Origin: CAZPBC01 sp964584775
Lineage (GTDB): Bacteria > Chlamydiota > Chlamydiia > Chlamydiales > SLFE01
Length of the DNA: 7,644 nucleotides
Direction of reading: 5' to 3'
Assembly: GCA_964584775.1 (NCBI GenBank)
Contig: CAZPBC010000064.1
Location: 1-7,644 of the forward strand
The position numbers and the translations under genes were made by a program. Of the stretch, positions 1 to 5,618 are shown piece after piece (the stretch's first letter is position 1; each line of letters starts with the position of its first letter). The notes under the pieces are model-generated. The model was not told the DNA's origin and made no database searches. It was given only the letters and a program-made list of their open reading frames with translations.

Positions 1-156
1 AATAATGTAAAAAAAGTACTATATGCCTCGTCTTCTTCTGTTTATGGAAATCCAATTTATACACCAGTAGATGAAAATCATCCTAAAAATCCAATATCTC
101 CTTATGCTATTTCAAAGTTATTTGGTGAAACTTATGCAGATTATTATTTTGACATG
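1..156 (+). pseudogene. NAD-dependent epimerase/dehydratase, internal fragment
   Basis: Frame 1 from base 1 encodes about 52 residues of an extended short-chain dehydrogenase (UDP-glucose 4-epimerase/dTDP-sugar dehydratase type). The segment YASSSSVYG (residues 8-16) is the conserved strand and loop that carries the catalytic Ser/Thr. YAISK (residues 35-39) is the catalytic YxxxK motif, followed by LFGE as is usual for the family. Members are about 310-330 residues long and make nucleotide sugars for LPS, capsule or O-antigen, so this is only the middle of one. The N-terminal NAD-binding part lies outside the window. The C-terminal part is missing because the sequence changes to an ABC exporter gene at about 150-165. 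Frame 1 stays open by chance until a TGA at 337-339, but residues after about 53 no longer resemble the family. The fragment is far more AT-rich than the DNA after the join. It may be a truncated gene, or a contig end joined wrongly. The family call is firm; the exact sugar substrate cannot be told. Confidence 0.8.
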
Positions 157-1213
157 TGTTCCTCTATTAATCTTGGCACTACTCGCCAAGTTCGGCTCTC
201 TTGCTGGGAGCATCGCATCAGCTATTGGGTCGGTGGTGCTTGTCATCGGTCTCTACTTCATCGGCATGAGTGTTCCAGAAGTTCTCGTGTATGCAGGTCT
301 TCTCTATATTTTCTACGAGCCCATCAAGAAATTCGCTGAAACCAACGCCATCATCCAGCGCGGAGCCGCTGCAGCAGAACGGATGGAAGAGGTGATGCAG
401 GTCTCCCCGACCATCTTAGACCGGGAAGATGCAGATGAGCTCCAGTTTCAGAAAGCCATTGAGCTCAAAGATGTCTCTTTCAGGTATGGAGACGAGTGGG
501 TCTTAAAAGGAATCAACTTATCTGTCGAGAAGGGGCAAACCGTCGCTTTCGTCGGACCCACGGGATCGGGAAAGTCGACACTGATCCAGCTCATTGCACG
601 CCTTTATGACATCCAAAAGGGAGAGATCTTCATCGATGGAAAGTCGATTGAAAACTACACCATCAATTCCTTGAGAAAGAACTTCTCCTTCGTTCCCCAA
701 AAACCCTTCCTTTTCCTCGGCTCCATTCGTGAAAACATCTGTTTTGGCAAAGAACTGTCCAATGAGGAGCTCCAAACCGCAGCACGCCAAGCACACGCTC
801 TTGAGTTCATCGATCTCCTCCCCGAAAAGTTTGAAACTTCTCTGGCTGAGATGGGAAAAAATCTCTCCGGTGGACAGCAGCAACGCATCGCGATCGCACG
901 TGCTTTAGCACACAAAGCACCGATCCTCATTCTCGATGAAGCCACCTCCTCACTCGACAGCATCAGCGAACAACACATCAAAACAGCCATCCGTGATTTA
1001 AAGGGATCGATGACACAAATCATCATCGCCCACCGCTTGACGACGATCGCAGACGCGGACAAGATTGTCTACTTAGACCGCGGCCAAGTGCTCCACCAGG
1101 GAACCCTCGAAGAGATGATTGAGGAGTGCCCTCCCTTCAAAGCCATGTGGGAAGCGATGCTAAAAAGCGACGACGAAGAAGTCCGTGAGCCGGAGCTAAC
1201 ACATGCCCACTAA
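152..1213 (+). CDS. ABC exporter (MsbA/MdlB-like), 3' part: end of membrane domain plus ATPase domain
   Basis: This is the C-terminal part of a fused membrane-ATPase ABC exporter (ABCB/MsbA type), which normally dimerises in the inner membrane and exports lipids, drugs or peptides. The frame is open from an ATG at 71, and residues below count from it. The first 27 or so codons there are out-of-frame epimerase sequence, so that ATG is not a credible native start. Residues about 30-85 hold the last hydrophobic membrane segments and the coupling region (YEPIKKFAET). The nucleotide-binding domain follows: Walker A GPTGSGKST (162-170), Q-loop Q210, signature LSGGQ (265-269), Walker B ILILDE (285-290), D-loop SSLD (293-296) and H-loop H321. 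All catalytic motifs are intact. Full members are about 580-600 residues, so some 200-250 residues of membrane domain are missing. The stop at 1211-1213 overlaps the start of queC by 11 bases. The substrate cannot be inferred. Confidence 0.9.
   Translation, partial: TCVPLLILALLAKFGSLAGSIASAIGSVVLVIGLYFIGMSVPEVLVYAGLLYIFYEPIKKFAETNAIIQRGAAAAERMEEVMQVSPTILDREDADELQFQKAIELKDVSFRYGDEWVLKGINLSVEKGQTVAFVGPTGSGKSTLIQLIARLYDIQKGEIFIDGKSIENYTINSLRKNFSFVPQKPFLFLGSIRENICFGKELSNEELQTAARQAHALEFIDLLPEKFETSLAEMGKNLSGGQQQRIAIARALAHKAPILILDEATSSLDSISEQHIKTAIRDLKGSMTQIIIAHRLTTIADADKIVYLDRGQVLHQGTLEEMIEECPPFKAMWEAMLKSDDEEVREPELTHAH
1192..1195 (+). promoter_or_regulatory. Ribosome binding site of queC
   Basis: GGAG lies 7 bases before the ATG at 1203, inside the 3' end of the ABC exporter gene. 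It supports that start and translation of queC from a shared transcript with the exporter. Confidence 0.6.
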
Positions 1214-1898
1214 GAAAAGTGTAGTCCTCCACTCAGGAGGAATGGACTCTTCGATCTGCTTGGCGCTTGCGATCCAAGAGTTTGGTAAAGAGAATGTCCT
1301 GAGCCTCAATATCTCCTACGGTCAACGCCACTCAAACGAACTCCAAGCAGCGCGTGAAATTGCAGAACAATGGGGAGTCGACCGCTTTCAAATTGAAATC
1401 CCCTTTATGAAAGAGATCACTAACGACGCACTTCTCAACCACTCAATGCCTATCGAACACCCTTTAGACGCCCCACCAAACACCCTTGTCCTGGGGCGCA
1501 ATGGCTTGATGGCCCATATCGCGGGCATCCATGCAGGTAGTCTGGGTGCCTCCCATCTCTTTATGGGAGTGATGGAGATTGAGTCTGAAAACTCAGGCTA
1601 CCGCGACTGCTCAAGAAGCTACATGGATCTAAAAGAGGCCGCCCTTCGCATCGACCTCGACAATCCCTCCTTCAAAATCCGCACCCCCCTCATCTCCATG
1701 ACCAAGCTAGAAACTCTTCAGTTGGCGGATGAACTGGGAGTGCTTCCTTTCCTCCTCGAGAAAAGCATCACTTGCTACAACAGCCAACCCTACTGGGGCT
1801 GTCAAACCTGTCCCAGCTGCCTCCTACGCAACCAAGCGATCCGCGACTTTCAATCAAAATCCTCGACCTTTGAACTTCCAGAAAGCTATCGCCTTTAA
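1203..1898 (+). CDS. queC: 7-cyano-7-deazaguanine synthase QueC
   Basis: QueC converts 7-carboxy-7-deazaguanine to preQ0 with ATP and ammonia, in the cytoplasm, on the pathway to queuosine in tRNA (or to 7-deazaguanine DNA modification). The 231-residue length is normal for the family. An N-terminal PP-loop SGGMDS (11-16) binds ATP. SYGQRHS (38-44), the GRN motif (98-100; the usual PGRN has Leu for Pro here) and SGYRDC (131-136, matching the family's SGYPDC) follow. The C-terminal zinc site is complete: C191, C200, C203 and C206, with the last three spaced CxxCxxC. The start is supported by GGAG at 1192-1195. The 11-base overlap with the exporter gene suggests one transcript and translational coupling, although the functions are unrelated. 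No queD, queE or queF gene is in the window, so the rest of the pathway must be elsewhere. The identification is firm; whether the product goes to tRNA or DNA cannot be seen here. Confidence 0.95.
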   Translation: MPTKKSVVLHSGGMDSSICLALAIQEFGKENVLSLNISYGQRHSNELQAAREIAEQWGVDRFQIEIPFMKEITNDALLNHSMPIEHPLDAPPNTLVLGRNGLMAHIAGIHAGSLGASHLFMGVMEIESENSGYRDCSRSYMDLKEAALRIDLDNPSFKIRTPLISMTKLETLQLADELGVLPFLLEKSITCYNSQPYWGCQTCPSCLLRNQAIRDFQSKSSTFELPESYRL

Positions 1899-1904
1899 AC
1901 ATTA

Positions 1905-1924
1905 GTTCACAAGTGAGCCTTTTT
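1905..1924 (+). terminator. Possible weak intrinsic terminator after queC
   Basis: Bases 1905-1909 (GTTCA) can pair with 1914-1918 (TGAGC) around a CAAG loop, with one G-U pair, and five T residues follow at 1920-1924. It sits 6 bases after the queC stop and overlaps the last codons of the convergent ankyrin gene. The stem is short, so this is a candidate only. No matching terminator for the minus-strand gene was seen. Confidence 0.3.
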
Positions 1925-4900
1925 CCTACCCCCAAATGTAGTTAATAGCTCTGCAACATCTTCATGGCCTTCACGGCGAGCAATGTCGACCGGTCTCTCT
2001 CCTTTCTCATCGAGAGAGTCGACTTTTGCTCCATTGTTAAGCAAGATTTCAGCGACCATCTTACTTCCGCTAAGGGCAGCATAGTGAAGGGGAGATTGAC
2101 CTTTTTTGTCAGTTGAATCAACGGAAGCACCTTTTTTTAGAATCAACTCACATGCTTTTCCAGCTTTGTACTTTGCAGCCAAATGTAAAGGTCGCAGGCC
2201 TTCATCAGTTACAGACTCAATCAAAGCTCCCCTTTCAAGCAATAACTCTATAAACTCAGGTATATCGCAGGCAGCAGCACAGTGAATTGGCTGTTGATCA
2301 AAGTGATCAACTGCTAACGGATCAGCCCCCTTTCGAAGCAACAAATTAAAGGTATCGATTAGAACCGGATCTACCTTAAAACCTTCTGTTAAGCCGTATT
2401 TTTCTTGTTCCTCCATTTTTTTCTCTCTTAAAAAAAGAACATTTAGAAAAAAGGAGAGCAAAACGCCTTGGCCAACGAGATTTAATGCACGAAAATTTGC
2501 GCCGTTATCTAGCAGACACTTAACCACATCCAGTTTACTCTTTCCTACAGCCATGTGCAGCGCTCTCCTGCCATCATTGGCAGCTGCATCGATGTCTGCA
2601 CCGTTGTCTAGTAGACACCAAACCATATCCAGATGATTCCTCCATACAGCAATGTGAAGCGCTCTCTGCCCATCATTGTCAGCTGCCTCGATGTCTGCAC
2701 CCTTGTCTAGTAGACATCTAACCATATCCAGATGATTCTTCCATGCAGCAAAGTGAAGCGCTCTCTTACCTATATTGTCAGCTGCCTCGATGTCAGCACC
2801 CTTTTCTAGCAGACGCCCAACCACATCCAGATTATTCTTCTCTACAGCGACGTGAAGTGGAGACCGACCTCTATTGTCAACTATATCAACACGAGCGCCC
2901 CGTTCAAGAAGGATTTGACTCACATCATCACCCTCCTTCTTAATAGAAAAATGTAAAGGAGTCATACCCTTGTTATCACGCGCATCAATGGCTACCCCGC
3001 TTTCAAGCAAATATTCAACCGTGCCTCGCATCCTGTACCAACTAGCACAATGCAAGGGCCTCACACCATCTCTATCTACAACATCAAGGTCTGCACCCTT
3101 TTGTCGTAAAAGTTTCATCATCTCTAAAGCATCACTATCGACGAGACCCCATCCACTTTTGATCGAAGAATGATAAGGACTGCGAAAAGCACGCTGGATA
3201 GGCTGATTACCAAGTTTATCAACAGCGTTAACTTCAGCGCCGTTCCTCAATAAAATTTCGACAACATCAGTATTCCCTTTTTTAACCGCAAGATGCAGAG
3301 GTCTCGTTTTTGATTTGCTTTCCACTTCGACTGAGGCACCATTCCTCAATAAAATTTCGACAACATCAATATTCCCTTTTTTTTTAACCGCAAGATGCAA
3401 CGGTCTCTCTCCTGTGTTGCTAGCAGCATTGATTGAGGCACCTTTGCTAAGTAAAAATTCAACAACGTCACTAGCACCATCTTCAGCCGCAAGATGCAAA
3501 GGCCTTAACCCCCAGCTGTCACTCACTTCAATTCGGGCGCCATTCTCTAGCAAAAGCATGAGTAGTTTCAGCGATCCTACTGCATAATGCACAGGCTGTC
3601 GGCCCCAATTATCTCTAACGTTAAAGTCAATTCCTTCTGAAATCAGTTGTTTAAACGACTCTATATCATATTTTCTAGCTAAAAGGTTAATTATCTCTTT
3701 TTTATGTTTAAAGTCGCTTATATATCCTCTAAAAAATAATCTCCAAACTTCTAAGACATCCACTCCTCTATCCAGCAACAGCTTAATACCCCCATCACTG
3801 CGACCTTTCACAGCAAAATGCAATGGCCTCAAGCCATCGTTAGTAGCTGCTTCAATTTCTGCCCCTTTTTCAACCAACAGCTGAGCAACCTCTACATAAT
3901 TATTTTTAAAAGCTAAGTGTAGTGGACGCACCCCCTCATTATCTGCTACATCAACAGCTGCACCTTTTCGGATTAGCAATTTTGCGCTTTTTGCTTGGCG
4001 TTTACGAAGTGCACAGTGCAGCGGTCTACTCCCTTCTTTGGAGACGGAGTTTAATTTTGCACCTTTCTCTACTAAAAACTCGATCAGTGCCCTATCACCA
4101 TGATAACTGGCAAGATGTAAAGGAGTTTCGCCAAAGCTATTTGCAGCCTCCAGCGAAGCACCATGATGAACAAGGCAATCCAGCATTTTTAATTCCGCAT
4201 TCCTAAAGTCTGAACTTTCCATTGTATTTCTAGGGTTATGCTTATCACGATCTCCAGCAGCTATGTGTATGGGCTGACGCATTTTATTATCAGTTGCGTT
4301 CACATCAGCACCTCTCATAATCAACAGTTCAGCCATGGCTACTCCATCAGAATGTGCAACAAAGTGGAGGGGCTGCATACCTTTATCGTTGGTTGCACTC
4401 ACACTGGCACCTTGGTCAAGCAAATAATTAACCATATCTATCTGGCTATTCCATGCAGCGAAATGAATAGGTTGCAGTCCATCATCAGACGTAGAGTCAA
4501 TCTTTACTCCCAATTCTAGCAGCCGTCTAACCTCATCTAGATCACCAATTTTAGCAGAGCTGCATAGTCGATCCATCCTTACCATCTCGATGATTCTAGG
4601 GCTTAGCTTGGATATCTTTTGACAAACAACATTACCTGGTTCATCTGATTCATTCAGAACAACAAGCCGATCAGCATCCAAACGTGATTTCCGTCCCACC
4701 GAGAATCCGACTACAGACCCATTCACAGTATCAATAATCGGAGAGCCGGAACTCCTCCCAAGCGAAGGGATCTGACATTCGAACATATTACTCGTTTGCT
4801 TAGCACCAATTTTTCCAGGTGTGGATACTTTTAATGGAAGCCCTGAATAATGTCCCATCATATAGACGGGTGTTCCAGAAGGAGTTTCTGTTTCAAAGTT

Positions 4901-5395
4901 TACTGGTAAGGGATGGATGTCAGGATGCATACCTCTGGGATCTATCCTAAAGACTGCCCAGTCGACAGGATCTTCTCCGTAGCGAAGAGTGTGTGCAATA
5001 ACCTCTTCAATCCTGCATTCAACACCATAATCACGAGGAGCAAATTGATCTGAATCAGTCATCCTAAAATTGAAAACGGCCCAAGAATTGCGAATCAACT
5101 TTTGATCTAATTCAGCAGTCCCTTCCTTACAAAGAGGGTGCGCTGCACAAACCATTAGATTAGAAGAGATGAGAAATGCTGTCGCATATCCAGGGTTAGG
5201 TTCACTTGAAAAATTAGATTTCCAAGGATTGCCCAGACAAGCCACACCACACATATGATGTACATAAATATCTTTTCGAGTTTCAGAAGATTCTAGATCT
5301 AAAACTTCATAAAAATTATAGACACCTGATTTCGGCTGCTGTTCACTTGGGTATGGACTTAGAGTATCTTTTGAACTTGGACCCGTTATGTTCAT
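1907..5395 (-). CDS. Trypsin-fold serine protease fused to about 25 ankyrin repeats
   Basis: The 1162-residue protein starts hydrophilic (MNITGPSSKD), with no signal peptide and no clear membrane helix. Residues about 45-240 form a chymotrypsin/V8-like protease domain: H86 in VCAAHP, D145 in PVDWAV and S216 in GRSSGSP are a complete apparent catalytic triad, and GHYSG (181-185) precedes the Ser strand. Residues about 274-1155 are ankyrin repeats of 33 residues with the consensus DGxRPLHLA...LLxxGA, about 25 counting degenerate ones. Longer units or insertions occur at about 381-402, 546-585, 737-757 and 974-1012; the last contains a hydrophobic run (978-989). The predicted role is a protease targeted to protein partners by the ankyrin solenoid, plausibly a host-directed effector or an intracellular regulator; that is inference. 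The start is backed by AAGGGG nine bases upstream. The gene is divergent from the pseudokinase gene and convergent with queC. Its protease part is more AT-rich than queC. The fold and repeats are firm; activity is untested. Confidence 0.92.
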   Translation of the reverse strand: MNITGPSSKDTLSPYPSEQQPKSGVYNFYEVLDLESSETRKDIYVHHMCGVACLGNPWKSNFSSEPNPGYATAFLISSNLMVCAAHPLCKEGTAELDQKLIRNSWAVFNFRMTDSDQFAPRDYGVECRIEEVIAHTLRYGEDPVDWAVFRIDPRGMHPDIHPLPVNFETETPSGTPVYMMGHYSGLPLKVSTPGKIGAKQTSNMFECQIPSLGRSSGSPIIDTVNGSVVGFSVGRKSRLDADRLVVLNESDEPGNVVCQKISKLSPRIIEMVRMDRLCSSAKIGDLDEVRRLLELGVKIDSTSDDGLQPIHFAAWNSQIDMVNYLLDQGASVSATNDKGMQPLHFVAHSDGVAMAELLIMRGADVNATDNKMRQPIHIAAGDRDKHNPRNTMESSDFRNAELKMLDCLVHHGASLEAANSFGETPLHLASYHGDRALIEFLVEKGAKLNSVSKEGSRPLHCALRKRQAKSAKLLIRKGAAVDVADNEGVRPLHLAFKNNYVEVAQLLVEKGAEIEAATNDGLRPLHFAVKGRSDGGIKLLLDRGVDVLEVWRLFFRGYISDFKHKKEIINLLARKYDIESFKQLISEGIDFNVRDNWGRQPVHYAVGSLKLLMLLLENGARIEVSDSWGLRPLHLAAEDGASDVVEFLLSKGASINAASNTGERPLHLAVKKKGNIDVVEILLRNGASVEVESKSKTRPLHLAVKKGNTDVVEILLRNGAEVNAVDKLGNQPIQRAFRSPYHSSIKSGWGLVDSDALEMMKLLRQKGADLDVVDRDGVRPLHCASWYRMRGTVEYLLESGVAIDARDNKGMTPLHFSIKKEGDDVSQILLERGARVDIVDNRGRSPLHVAVEKNNLDVVGRLLEKGADIEAADNIGKRALHFAAWKNHLDMVRCLLDKGADIEAADNDGQRALHIAVWRNHLDMVWCLLDNGADIDAAANDGRRALHMAVGKSKLDVVKCLLDNGANFRALNLVGQGVLLSFFLNVLFLREKKMEEQEKYGLTEGFKVDPVLIDTFNLLLRKGADPLAVDHFDQQPIHCAAACDIPEFIELLLERGALIESVTDEGLRPLHLAAKYKAGKACELILKKGASVDSTDKKGQSPLHYAALSGSKMVAEILLNNGAKVDSLDEKGERPVDIARREGHEDVAELLTTFGGRKKAHL
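2480..2875 (-). repeat. Four 99-bp tandem ankyrin-coding units, recently expanded
   Basis: Residues 841-972 of the ankyrin protein are four consecutive 33-residue repeats. The last three are close copies (RALHxAxxxxxLDxVxCLLDxGA), and at DNA level blocks such as TCTAGTAGACA and CCATATCCAGATGATTC recur every 99 bases. This marks recent unit duplication or gene conversion inside an otherwise diverged array. Confidence 0.8.
3243..3407 (-). repeat. Duplicated 99-bp ankyrin unit with expanded poly-A codon tract
   Basis: Bases 3243-3277 and 3342-3376 differ at one position, at a 99-base offset, and similarity continues through the next 25 or so bases. They encode repeats starting near residues 661 and 694 (RPLHLAVKK...DVVEILLRNGA). 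The first repeat in the protein carries an extra Lys because the homopolymer is T9 at 3377-3385 instead of T6 at 3278-3283 (plus strand). Confidence 0.75.
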
Positions 5396-5618
5396 TTATA
5401 TCATCCCCTTCTTTCATTTTTTGGCATAAATTGTTTGAAATTCAAAATGTATCTCAGTTTAGAATTTTATTAAATATTCATTACCTAGCCGAACGGAAGA
5501 CAACCTTATAAAAAGTAAAAAATATTAAAGACGAGCCATTAATAAATGACTTTTTTCATTTAACGTGACATAATTAAAAATTAGAAACTGAAAATCCATA
5601 TAAAATACTCACTGTTTA
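5396..5618. promoter_or_regulatory. AT-rich divergent intergenic control region
   Basis: This 223-base spacer lies between two genes transcribed away from each other, so it should hold both promoters. TATAAA at 5599-5604 could be a -10 element for the rightward gene, but no well-spaced -35 is visible and the leader would be only a few bases long. No convincing promoter was found for the leftward gene. Two small dyads are present: TTTGAA-A-TTCAAA at 5434-5446, and TAAATGA/TCATTTA at 5543-5549 and 5556-5562 around a CTTTTT loop. Either could be an operator, but short dyads are expected by chance in DNA this AT-rich. No small ORF or RNA gene was recognised. Confidence 0.4.
5405..5411 (-). promoter_or_regulatory. 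Ribosome binding site of the protease-ankyrin gene
   Basis: Read on the minus strand, GAAGGGG lies nine bases before the ATG at 5395-5393. It is a reasonable Shine-Dalgarno variant and supports that start over later Met codons. Confidence 0.5.

Noticed and set aside
154..339. 61-codon plus-strand ORF after the junction
   Set aside because: It is the chance continuation of the epimerase frame into exporter DNA. The residues lose any family resemblance and the exporter is encoded in another frame.
518..1062. Minus-strand ORFs opposite the ABC ATPase domain (518-883 and 655-1062)
   Set aside because: They are antisense to a strongly conserved ATPase domain, have no recognisable motifs and no credible start signals.
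2480..2875. CRISPR-like regular repeats
   Set aside because: The 99-bp period is in frame with 33-residue ankyrin units, and the DNA between conserved blocks is coding and similar between units, not unique spacers.
2743..4519. Plus-strand ORFs opposite the ankyrin gene (2743-2943, 2970-3173, 3315-3587, 3922-4206, 4238-4519)
   Set aside because: They are reverse-strand shadows of the repetitive ankyrin coding sequence; their own repetition simply mirrors the 99-bp units.
5565..5604. GTGACA (5565-5570) and TATAAA (5599-5604) as a sigma-70 promoter
   Set aside because: The spacing is 28 bases, far from the 16-18 expected, so only the TATAAA alone is noted as a weak -10 candidate.
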